A stretch of DNA of 64,000 nucleotides from Odontesthes bonariensis (taxonomy: Eukaryota; Chordata; Actinopteri; Atheriniformes; Atherinopsidae). Both the position numbers and the translations under genes were made by a program. Below are positions 39,601-58,200 of this stretch, in pieces. Location of the stretch: assembly GCF_027942865.1 (NCBI RefSeq), contig NC_134526.1, positions 6,761,284 to 6,825,283 on the forward strand, in the 5' to 3' direction. A model generated the notes under the pieces. That model was not told the origin of the DNA. It saw only the letters and a list, made by a program, of their open reading frames with translations, and did no database searches. Position 1 is the stretch's first letter, and the number at the start of each line of letters is the position of its first letter.

Positions 39601-40510
39601 GCTGAAAAATGCGATTTTCTCCGTCAAGTTTTCTCTTTTTGCCACTGCTAGTGGCCATGGCTCTTGACTTTCCTATTCGCTGTTGCGTAAAGTGGCCCGG
39701 GCCCCGCTATTGTTTGCGTATAGCGGTCTCTCTATCAGTCAACAGTATAATTAAATGTTTTTTTTTTAATTATTAAATTATTATTGATATATTTGCGGGC
39801 CGTACTGAATGAGGACGAGGGCCGTGTGCGGCCCCCGGGCCGCCAGTTGCCCATCCCTGCTCTAGAGTAACTATATAGCTCGACAATTTCTCCCTAGAGC
39901 GCTCAGGTCCAAAGACAACGACTTCAGTTTTGTCTGAACTTTGAAGCAGTCATCCAGGTCTTTATGTCTTTAAGACATGTTTTCATCAGTTTTTCACCTT
40001 TTATTTGTGGGAAATTATATATTTTTTAATTATTTACTGAATTGAAATCAAAGCCATCATAGCTATCGTATAAAAAATATTCACAGTGCCTGTTTGTTCT
40101 GTTTGTGTAGGTCGAATACATCGATGCTGGAACCCCCATCACTAACACTCACTATATAGGAGCCCCCAAAGGTGAGATCTACGGAGCGGATCATGGCATC
40201 GCCCGCTTCAGCCCTGAACTCAGCGCCACGATAAGACCTCAGACTCCGCTGAAGAACCTCTACCTGACAGGTGCGTCCATTTGTCCGTGCATTAAACTAG
40301 GGAGCGTCAGTCCTCTGCGCTCATCTCACACGGTGTCTTCTGTTTGTCTTCTGTTTCGCAGGCCAGGATGTGTTTTTGTGCGGCTTCGCCGGCGCCCTCG
40401 CCGGAGCGCTCTCCTGCGGCTCGGTCATTCTCAACCGCAACCTCCACCTGGACGCCGTCGCCCTGGCAAAGAGAACCAAATTAGTCACCAACAAGCTGAA
40501 AGACGAGTAA
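31419..40510 (+). CDS. retsat: All-trans-retinol 13,14-reductase (retinol saturase)
   Basis: Flavoprotein of the ER membrane that saturates the 13-14 double bond of all-trans-retinol. Exons: 31419-31578, 32186-32368, 32574-32815, 35612-35813, 35900-36097, 36178-36297, 37425-37563, 37657-37766, 37863-38032, 40111-40270, 40362-40510; 1833 nt, 610 residues, the same length as the human enzyme. Residues 1-22 form a hydrophobic signal-anchor. A dinucleotide-binding fold follows: [13 protein letters not shown], then [17 protein letters not shown] and FDVGIHYIGD. Middle-region landmarks include [45 protein letters not shown] and [10 protein letters not shown]. The C-terminal FAD segment reads [19 protein letters not shown]. 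All phases join without frameshift. Introns 3, 6 and 9 are loaded with LINE and hAT-like debris. Fish also have a retsat-like paralogue, so orthologue versus paralogue is not settled. Confidence 0.94.
33060..33668. repeat. LINE-like 3' tail grading into a (TATC)n microsatellite
   Basis: AT-rich sequence ends CCCAAATTGGGATGAATAAAG, the 3' end typical of a fish LINE family, and runs into about 21 copies of TATC (33585-33668). In retsat intron 3. Confidence 0.8.
34287..35020 (-). repeat. L2-type LINE 3' fragment in retsat intron 3
   Basis: Minus-strand reading gives [34 protein letters not shown] and [12 protein letters not shown]; the 3' tail with AAAGTGCTTTACAG lies at the left end. Upstream RT sequence continues to about 35020 with frameshifts. 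Confidence 0.8.
36353..36545 (-). repeat. L2-type LINE 3' tail in retsat intron 6
   Basis: Minus-strand tail with GTACCAAAGTGCTTTACAG and ACTACTGGGTATTAAAAG, same subfamily as 18385-18600 and 56375-57172. Confidence 0.75.
36760..37395 (+). repeat. LINE 3' fragment (CR1/L2 type) in retsat intron 6
   Basis: Plus-strand reading gives [37 protein letters not shown] and a 3' tail CCATTTCCTGGTTAAAGAAA then GGTTAAATAAAAATAAA. A different subfamily from the neighbouring tail; ends 30 bp before the exon 7 acceptor. Confidence 0.75.
39100..40000 (-). repeat. L2-type reverse transcriptase fragment, split by a hAT-like element
   Basis: Minus strand of 39180-39292 reads [15 protein letters not shown] and [20 protein letters not shown], the conserved L2 RT segment. 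The upstream part of the frame continues beyond 39882. In retsat intron 9. Confidence 0.75.
39293..39860. mobile_element. hAT-Charlie-like element flanked by a 22-bp direct repeat
   Basis: Ends GGGATGGGCAAC and GTTGCCCATCCC are inverted; subterminal GCGGGCCGTACTGAATGAG and GTGCGGCCCCCGGGCCGC are typical of hAT-Charlie ends. Both flanks carry the same 22 bp (39271-39292 and 39861-39882), much longer than the 8 bp expected. Confidence 0.8.
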
Positions 40511-40752
40511 TCGGGGACACATGCTACCACACGTCAGCACTAATTTACGTTGGACTGCGTTAGTTTGGCTAAACTGTCAGTAACACGAGACGTATTGACC
40601 TATGTCTGGTTAATGGCTGAGCTTGTGCTTGTCCAGCTGCACTCATTCAAACTAACATAACGTGGCACAAACGTGTTCGAGTTAATTCATGTCTGCTGTG
40701 TTTGATATTTTATACTTCACTTTGTGCCTAATTATGTCATTTGGTTGCAAAC

Positions 40753-40758
40753 AATAAA
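40753..40758 (+). terminator. retsat: Poly(A) signal AATAAA, retsat
   Basis: AATAAA about 243 bp after the retsat stop codon, followed within 35 bp by TGTTTGTTTTTTT, a good downstream GU/U-rich element. Confidence 0.6.
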
Positions 40759-41446
40759 CCGGTTTTAACTTTATCTCTAAAGTCTCCTGTTTGTTTTTTT
40801 TAAACTAAAAATAATTTATAGCCTTTGTGTCTTTAGGAAAACGGTGAACAAACCTTTTATATATTTATTTTCTGGTAAATGCTTGTAAACCATCTGTTAT
40901 TGTTTAGCTATAATATTGTTTTTTTCTCTAATTTGTTTTACTGGACTGTAAATGTCCAGGAAACACGAGTGGGCTCACACACACACACAAAAAAAAGTAG
41001 ATTTTTTAAGCTTTCTGATTAGTTGGCGTACATAAGGGGTGTGATTTTTCGATTTTTTTTTTTTTTTCTCATAATTTTTTGATTCTGGCGACAGTTATGC
41101 AAAGCCATTTTCCGGCCGCTGGGGGACGTTGGCGAATGTGCGCCGAGCAGTCTTTAAGGTAAACTTTAAAAACAGCATATTATGTCAACAAAAAAGAAAG
41201 TAAAACACTTAGCTGCTGCAAAACAACGCCACTGCAGCTGTTTCTTTGCTTCACGCAGACAGAGAATTAACTACCTGCTGGTTAACCTGCTAAAACCAGT
41301 TTATTTAGAGAGCCTCGGTAGCTAGCTAACTGAGCTTAGCTAAAGCAAGTTAAACGCAGCACATCTTAACGGTTGTTGTCGTGAAGTGGACATTTTTTTT
41401 CTTTTGATGTTAATTTTTTGGTTAATTTGTGCTTAATTGGAGGAAG
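40759..41446. other. retsat-cdk21 intergenic region
   Basis: 0.7 kb. Contains a short (CA)n run, a T-run (41050-41070) and GC-rich patches near 41100-41150 that may be the cdk21 promoter. No CCAAT or TATA box stands out. Confidence 0.4.
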
Positions 41447-49579
<8,133 letters not shown>

Positions 49580-50379
49580 AGATTTGGGTTGAACGAGGAA
49601 AGGAAGGAGGGGAAAAAAAGATTCTGCAAGCAACTGGTGTCGAGCCGTAAGATCCACTCTTCTACCCTCTGAGCCTGGCTGGATTTCACCGGCATCATGA
49701 GAGACTGTGGTCAGGAGAGAGGTTTGGAGCATCTGGAAGAAGCTAAAGCTTGAAACTTACGGCACAAAATCTTTCAGAAACATTTTGTTTTATTTGTACA
49801 TCTGGTTTGCACAGTGTGTTGTTTCAGTTTCACACTAAATGTAGAATTACCTTGTTGTTGAGAGTCATTGTAAGAGAAAAGGATGCTGTTTTGAGCTAAT
49901 TTAAGTTGATTATAGTTGTATTGTTTTTGTTTTCCTTGAGATTTTTTTTATTCTTGGCATCAGAGGAAGTGCAACACTATTTTATTTGATGTGTTTTATT
50001 TTATTTTTGAAGATATTTATGGTGTCGTCCGTCCGGATTACACCTGTATTTATGTTTGTATTAACAGATTGCACATGATATTTTTCTACCTGAGTTATGC
50101 TGTTCATACCAGATCATTTCCATAAATGTCTTTCACATCAGTGTGTTGAATTGTTAATTGTGTCGTGAATTTGCAGCTTCACAGTGTGAAGGAAGGGGGC
50201 GCTGTGGGTACATTTCTGCCATGGAGCAGGGCGGCTGCTCTGTTAATGTGAGGAATGAACACGTTTATCGTGGGTCCAAATCTTCCCGTTTAAAGTGGAA
50301 GGGCAGGAGTGACCGCTTTTACACTACAGGCATTATTAGAAATAGAGGCAAATAGATTAAATATAGAAAAAAAAAACAG

Positions 50380-50385
50380 AATAAA
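50380..50385 (+). terminator. Candidate poly(A) signal for the cdk21-like gene
   Basis: AATAAA about 800 bp after the kinase stop, next to an A-rich run and followed by T-rich sequence. Other weaker signals exist (ATTAAA near 50355), so the real 3' end is uncertain. Confidence 0.3.
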
Positions 50386-50821
50386 AGAAAAATTCAAAGT
50401 ATTTTAGTTTACTTTTGCACTTAATTCTGTTTATTTACATTAAAATACATGTTTTAATTGTTATGTCTCTGCTACTTTTGCCATTTTCCTATAAAAAGTT
50501 GAGAAAAACAGTTCAGGTTCTGGCCTTAAACCTTTAATAGTTCTTATACCGTGCACAGTAGTGCACAGCTTGGGCTCATCAGGATGAGTCTTTAGCCCCC
50601 GCAGGTCCCCAGATATTCGCAGGTTTGATTCTTAACGCTGGATTCTGGAACGCTCCTGTTTGTCCTGTTTTAAAGGTTCAGTTCACTCTAAATTAAAAGG
50701 CGACTCAGACACAGACATAATAACTGCAAATAATTATGTAAGAAAATGCATGTGGGCTTTATTACATACCCAGAAAACTGCATCCTTCAATGCTGTGCAA
50801 TGCAGATAAGTTTAAAAGAGT

Positions 50822-51688
50822 TTAAACTCCAACCCTGGTTCCAAAAATGTTGAGATGCTGAGTAAAATGTAAATAAGAGCAGAATGCAATGATTTGTAAA
50901 CCTCATAAACTAATATTTGATTTGCAATAGAACACATAAAAGGAAGAAAAACTGTGAATACCTTTAAGCATTGATGGACTCTTGGTTAATCATCTGACCA
51001 CAGAACAGTTTCCCAGTTTGTCCATTTTAAATGAGCTTTGGTTCAGAGAGGACGGCAGTGTTTCTGGATCATGTTCACACGTGGCTTCTTCTTTCCGTGA
51101 CAGAGCTTTGACCTTGGATGGCACGGTGAGCCGTGTTCAGAGACGATGATTTCTGGAAGTGTTCCTGAGCCCATGCAGTGATTTCCATGTCACAATCACG
51201 TTTGTTTTTTAATGCAGAGCAGCCTGAGGCGCCTGAAGATCATCGGCTTCCAATATCAACTTTTGGACGTGTCTCTTGCATGCAGAGATGTCTCCAGATG
51301 ATGGCATACTTGAAGTCTTCCCAATTTTATTGCTGGGGAACATTATTCTGAAATTGCTCCATAATTTGTAGATTCAACTTTACTTCTCCGAGGCTCTGCC
51401 TCTCTTAGGTGCTCTTTTTGTACTTAATCATGTTACTGATCCGATGCTAATGAGCCTAATTAGAGGCAACATGCTCCTGCACTTGTTTGTTTTTTGTACC
51501 ACTCACTTTTCCAGCCTTTTGTTGCCCTTTTCCATAATTTGCAGCCATCAAGTTCCAGATGAGCTCAACATTTGACATGTTTTCCATGTTCAATTGTGAA
51601 TAAAATATTAGTTTATGACGTTTGCAAATAATTACATTCTGCTCTTACTTAATATTTTACGCAGCGTCTCAACATTTTTGGAGTTTAA
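50822..51688. mobile_element. TTAA-flanked element, transposase-sized remnant
   Basis: Ends TTAAACTCC...AAAAATGTTGAGATGCTG and CAGCGTCTCAACATTTTT then GGAGTTTAA; the left end carries a 10-bp insertion. TTAA target fits Kolobok/piggyBac. The interior has no intact frame. Confidence 0.65.
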
Positions 51689-51955
51689 ATTCCTTAACTT
51701 TTGCTTTTTCTGCACAACACTCCAGCCTTTTTGGTTATGAGCCTTCAAAGTTTTGGCACTTCCCCATCAGCTGAGGCTTTGGCTGACGTCCATAACGAGA
51801 AAACTCTGTGTTTGAGGATAAAGATGGCAAGAAGTAATCCTGAAGTAGAGTCATAGCCTCACAAATGCAACAACCGAGCAAAAAAAAAAACAGCTTGATG
51901 GGAGAAGCTGACACACTCCTGCAGGGTACAAGGGGCGTCCCTCGGTTTGAGCGTC

Positions 51956-52091
51956 TATTTATACTCTCACCCCCTTAATACGGAGAGCCGCGCACAGCTG
52001 CGGCTGTGACTACATTTGGAGCGACTCACGGCGGGGAAGGATCAGTGGGGAGGGACCGCCGGCAGAGGAAGGCACACGACGCGCTGTGCGT
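51956..52091 (+). promoter_or_regulatory. svil: Putative TATA promoter and non-coding exon 1 of the svil-like gene
   Basis: A TATTTATA box (51956-51963) is followed about 30 bp downstream by GC-rich DNA that ends in a strong GTAAGT donor at 52092. No ATG-initiated frame joins the coding exon at 55282, so this reads as an untranslated first exon spliced to an acceptor CAACAG (about 55241-55246) just before the coding start. The rise in CpG density over its AT-rich surroundings supports a promoter. Start site and use are inferred. Confidence 0.5.
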
Positions 52092-55000
52092 GTAAGTACA
52101 TGATTCAAACACGCATGTAGCTGTTCATTCTGCATTTATTCCACCAAACAACGCGCATTTAGTCGGAGGCAGACGTCGGCTCGGAGCGAATTCGACTTTT
52201 CCGCCTGAAGTTACCTGTTAAAATCCCTCACCTGTTGGTCTGACCTGCTAAAGGTCGCGTTGCGCACTGAGCGGCACAGTGAGCCTGTAGATTATCTTCT
52301 TTATTATTACTAAAGCTTATTATATATGTGAAACATAACATGTTTTGCCTGTTTGCTGTTTTTTTTTTAAACTGAAAATTAGTTTGAATAATTCATAACC
52401 GAGTGAAACTACGGAATAATTGGAAATATCCCAGCATCTCATCGGTCTTCCAGGTTTGATGTGCTTGATGTAGTTTGTGAGATATGCGCAGTGTGAAAGC
52501 AGACCTGTCTACTGTTAACAGACTCCATCGTACTGGAAGCTGATGAGTGGATTACGGCGGGTGCATGAGAAATCTGCTCTTCCTGTCAGCTTTCCCACCA
52601 CATGCCTGTGGTGTAGACAGAAATTAAAGGCTTCACCGTTAATCTGACAGCTGGACAATGCAACAGGACCCGTGAACCCATTCACATTGATGATTTATTA
52701 TGATGGGCTCTCTTTGCGGTGCGCAGTATTCCTCCTTGAATTGGAGATCCATGGGCGGGTTTTTGTGCAGGTAGCTCAGCGGGGTAGCTGTAATTAGTTG
52801 GAGGCTTATTCCTGTCCCACCTTTTAATCTGGTTTACTCTGCTACTGGTGGACAGTTAGGTCATGTTTTTGCTTAATTTTGACATTTCTGCTCTTGTTTC
52901 AAAGTCAGTTTAGTGAGAAACTAATGACTGTTTCATAAACACAGGTGTCTAATGTAGTTAAATGATTCTAATCTATTTACTCATTTCAGTAGCCATTTGT
53001 TTAACCTTGTGGACATTGCACTGTAAAGGCCCCTGGCAGGAGGAAGAGAGTCGGTCCTCTGCAATCATCTATTGGCTGTATTTTAAATTTGTGTTAACTA
53101 GTGCTGCTGGATTAGAAGCCCATGATCCCTGCTGAGCCTCAATGGCGTTCTCCCCCTCCAATCATCAATCCTCCAGCTTGTCACATGACTTTTGCTGTGT
53201 CCAAAAGTGTGCCAACAAAAACATAAATGGGTGGTGTCGGTGGCTGTTTGGCTCCTCCTGGGTTTGTGCACACAGGTGAGCTCTCCTGGGTTTTGTTTAA
53301 AGGACACGTGCACGTGGGACTCCTTGAGCTGGTCGTCTCACTGCAGGATCGCTGCATCCACAGCTTGGCTAATTGTGCGCCTCTGTGGCGTGAATTATCT
53401 GGATAATCTGATTGTTTTCTCACGGGTCCGAGTCAGCAGACTTTTAAGATCTTTGCCCAGCTGCATTCATGCACTGTACCGGCTGAGAGTGGCGGTGAAA
53501 CTGCTCAAATAAACGTAGAAGTTGCATCTTTCACTTTGTGGACTTTGCTGCCAACACTTTCATTCAGCTCTGCAGCAAACCCATCTGGTGCACTAAGTCT
53601 GTGGCTCGCGCCTCTTTGTTCCGGCTCCATTGTGCTTCCTGCAGCAGGAATGCTGACACCCACAGTTTGGAAAACACACAGACACATATTCAAACTCACA
53701 TTTATGTTTGGACATATTCATGAGCCGCATCGCCTCTCATTTGCAACGATGGTCAGTTGCCAGTTGTTGAATGCAAATCGTGCCGCATTAGCCCTATTTA
53801 TAAATGGTTTATAGCTTCAGGTTTTCATAGTGTTGTTGGCAACCATGCACCAAGCGACAGGCATTAAAAAAGTCTTGTTTGTAAAGTGTGTCTGTGTTGC
53901 CTGGGAACATGATATTTCAAACAGGTCATCACATGTTTGTTTAAACAGATTTGAAACCGTAGCAAATTAAATTTTCCCAGATAACTTGCTCTGTGCTGAC
54001 TTTACAGCAGTGAAATGGACGATGCAGGCTGTTGGATAACAGTTGAAGTAGAATACAGGGAATCATTTAGCTTAAGCAACTTGCAGTTTTGTGGAAAATT
54101 TCAACAGGTCTGCAGGCTGTGTGCCACTGAGGCCTGTGGTGTTGAGTTTCAGTGCAAGGGGAGAGTCCTGCCTGGCACCCCAGACTGGTGCAGGTCATCT
54201 TACATCGGCCTGAGAACCAGGAAAGGAGGTAGGCCTCCATAAAGAATGCTTTTGCTACAAGTTCTCACTTTTTTTCCCCCATCAAAATGAATATTGAAGG
54301 CAACAGACTTGTGCTTTTTTTTAAGCATAAGCCACCAAATGACAGAACTGCCTCATTGGCATAATCAAGAGTCAGACTCTCAGTGAAAACCAGCTGTAAT
54401 TTTCACATTTCTTTACGCCATAAACACAGACGTCACGTCGACGTGTGCAGGAAAGCCCTCTGGTGTTCACAGTGGAAAAAATATGTCACTGGAAGTGTGG
54501 GAGAGAAATGTCATGACATGGCCTAATTACATCGTGTGCTTTGTTGTTCGGTTCATATGAATATTGTTGGAGGTTAGAATGAGCTTGTTTATGATGATGG
54601 CGAGAGCGAGGCGCCGCCAAGGAAGATTGGGGCCTGGTTACGCACGCTTGTTATGATTTAAGACAGTATAAAGTCAGATTGCAAAATGAGGTCGTTGGAG
54701 ATTTGTGAACATTCTGTAAGCACGTTGCTGTGATGACTGTTCAAATAAACTTCCCCAATGAAAGGCTGACCGACGCGGATTCGACTCCTTTTCTCCACAA
54801 CAGAAGTAACAGTTTCTCTCTCAATATCAAGAGTTTTGGACTAAATTTGGGTCATCTGGAAAGTTGCAGGTGCCATCGCCATGGCAACCTTAACTGCCAC
54901 TCAAAAACTCGCAGCTGATGGACGTTTAGTGATCAACAGCCTCTGTCGTGTCTCTTCTCGGCTTAAACATTTTTAAGCAGTCAGTTCTCTGGATTTCTCA

Positions 55001-55245
55001 GTTTTACTCTGTTTCTTAATATCTTTCAGGAAAACCTTCTCACTCACCGAGGAACAGACCTGGTTTCCGAACCCCCCCCCCGATGAGTGGAATCTATGAG
55101 CAAAACAAAGCAAGAAGTCTCTCGTTCTGATGGAACCTGAATTGTACTCCAAGAAAATCTGGCACCCATGTTTTGCCGTAGCTTAAAAGGGGAGGCCGAA
55201 CACCCACGTGTCTGATTTTTCTTCCTTCACGCGCTGCAACAGTTC
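52092..55245. other. svil-like intron 1
   Basis: 3.2 kb between the non-coding first exon and the coding start. Nothing recognised; a C-rich run lies at 55072-55082. Confidence 0.5.
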
Positions 55246-55281
55246 CAGGCGCAGATAAGTGTCTAAGTTCTTCTGAGGGAC

Positions 55282-58200
55282 ATGGACGCCGTGGAGAACC
55301 CGGTCCTGGAGCCCAGAGCCGAGCGGATCGCCCGCTACAAGGCTGAGAGGAGGCGAGAACTGGCTGAACGCTTTGCCAGCGTTGACGAGCTTCCCTCCAA
55401 GTGGGTGCGGCGGGACGGGAAAGAGACACAGGAGCCAGCGCCTCAGGCCCGTGGAGGGGTGTTTAACTCGGAGGGCCTCGGTGAAAGAGTGAACGGCAGA
55501 GCACAGGAGGTCACAAACGGAGTGGAGCCGGAGCCCAACCACCTGAAAAGGTGAGTAATGTCTGTAAACAGTGGCCAGCCACAACTCAATTGGGTTTGAT
55601 TCAAGAACATTCACGGATTTCTGAGGTAACACACCTGAACGAGTTAAGCCTCATCAATAACCTTTGGTGGTTTGTTGTTGAAATCAGTCCCACAGAGAGT
55701 AGTTACAACTTAATAATATACTGTGACGGCTGGCTTTGGCACCTTGGCTGTGTTCGAAACCGCATACTTCTCCTACTACTCATACTACTCAAACTAATTT
55801 TAACTTTTTTTTAAGTTCCCGGATGCATACTAGATTCTCCGAAATGTTGGGTATGCATCATGAGGTTACTACTCATACTCAAACTACCCAAGATGCAACG
55901 TAACGTGACGTCGCCGATCGTCATTTCCTGTCAAAACGGCAGTTTCAAGCTAGCTACAACGAGGGTAGGTTCACTTCCTGTTTTCAAAACAAAAGCACCA
56001 ATTGTATCGTAATGGCTTTCCCTATGATAAAAGGCAACGGGTATTTTATTTTGTGAAAATAACCGGAAGTGCGTTGCTCACTGCGGCTAGCTTTAGTAGC
56101 GCCGAATTCGTGGGAACAAAATTGTAAACAGCCGGTATTTTGTCAGGTTTTCAACACGTTGGGGATCTAAACGACTACTTTCTCACCTGAAAATGTTTCA
56201 AATGTTGCTAAAGTTTACAGAGTCTAGAGCTTAAGTGAAATCAGTTTCAGGCCGGCTGATTTCGGCTTGGGCAGGAGCGAAATGCATTGTGGGTAAATGA
56301 TCTGTATACTGTCTGATCGATGAGTATGTAGTAGGCTGTTTCGAACACAACCCTTGTCTTCAAAGCTTAGTTCAACCGTCAGAAATCTGGGAGTGACCTT
56401 TGACCTTTGATCTGAGGTCGGACAAATAAATTAATCAGCACTAGTTTTCTCCAGCTGCGTCTCCTGGCCAAAGTTAAAACGTTTTTAAGTCGTCACGACC
56501 TTGAGAAAGCCATCCATGCCCTAATAAGTTCAAGGTAGACTATTACAATGCTCTTTATGTGGGCGTCTCCCAGTCTTCTCTCAGCCGCCTTCAGCTGGTG
56601 CAGAACGCTGCTGCCCGTCTTTTAACCAACACCAACAGACGTGTGCACATCACTCCTGTTCTTAACTCCCTCCATCGGCTTCCTGTCCTTTATAGAACTG
56701 ATTTTAAACTTTTAATGTTGGTTTTTAAAGCTCTTAACGGCCTCGCCCCATCGTATTTATCTGAGCTTTTAACAGTCCTGGTAGAGCTCTGAGGTCAACA
56801 GATCAGTTTCTGCTGGAAGTGCCCAGGTCAGAATACAAACCCTGGGGTGAGCGAGCCTTTTCCCAAAGCTGCCCCCAGGCTCTGGAATAAGCCCCCCGTC
56901 CAGCTGCCTCTTATTTCTGACCTGGGCCTCTTCACATCTGGGCTAAAAACCTACTTATTTAGGATTGCTTTTAAAGGTTTAATACCCAGTAGTATGATGA
57001 CACTTTTATCTTAATCGATTATGTTGTATTTAATTGCTTTCACTGTTCTTTTATTGTTTTTATTTGTTTTTACTTATTCTTCTCTTTATTTATTACCTTC
57101 TGTAAAGCACTTTGGTACACTGTAAGGATCGTCTGTAAAGGGCTGTATAAATAAAGTACATTTACATTTAATAGAGCCTGACCCAAACAGGATTTCTGAG
57201 GCTTGATCTGACAGAATTGACAACCTGTTACTCTCTGGCTTCTCCGAAAACTGTTGAACTTTCTAAAAATGTCATTTAGGAAACCAGTCTCGCCGTATTG
57301 TGAGCGCGCGGCTTTACTTTTGTACATGTGGCACAGACAGTTGCTGAGGGTGCTGAGCTATGGGCTTACACCCTTCTGAATGTTCCCGAGCATCTTCTCC
57401 TGGATGTAGAAAATATTCCATAGAGGCCATGCTGTATCTCTGGTTTTAGCTAAGAACTGGCTTGGTTTCCTACAGAAAGAGGCCCCCACAGAGCCACGTC
57501 ATTACATCTCCTCAATGCATGTTTGACCCTGGTGTTTCCAAATGCTAACCAGTATTTATGAACACGCATGCAAACAGGATGTATACATGCTGTGCCCAGC
57601 AGGACCAATTAATGCCATTGTGAATTGCGTGATTAGGCCGTGTTCACAGACGCGACTTCTGTTATAAAAACTGATAAACAGCAGGAAAATGGGAGTTTTA
57701 TTCATTGTTTTTCTCTTGAATGACTAAAAGCTCTGCTTCTCTGGTCTCTGCCAGCGGTCATTTTGATCATGTAAGAAATAACAGCCTGTGACTACGTTAA
57801 AGACACCACACATGGTAGAAACTATGTATTTTAGTCCTAACCATGATGTCTGTTAATCCTATCCAAGTAGTTTAGATTTCTAACCTAAGCAAGAGATCTT
57901 ATTGCCTAAACTCAAATGTTTTGCTGTTGTTTAACCAGAAAAATAGTGCTCATTAAGATGATCAGGAAATACATCTTTTTCTGTCCCTGACCAAGAAGTA
58001 TCTGTAGCAAATGAGGAGCGTGGTCCCCTCTACATGTCAAAAGATCCATCCATCTTCCCCCAAAAGTGTAAGAATTAAGATAAAAGTGTCTTTTATATCG
58101 ATGTAATTTGACTCATTTTGTTGTGTAAACCCAACTATGAAGTGATGGTTGGTTAACAGATCAATCGAGTAAAAAAATAGACTAATTTTGTGTGTCGGAC

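Noticed and set aside
54015-54242. 75-codon frame beginning MDDAGCW upstream of the svil-like coding start
   Set aside because: No recognised family, no supporting splice structure to the coding exon; kept as intron 1.
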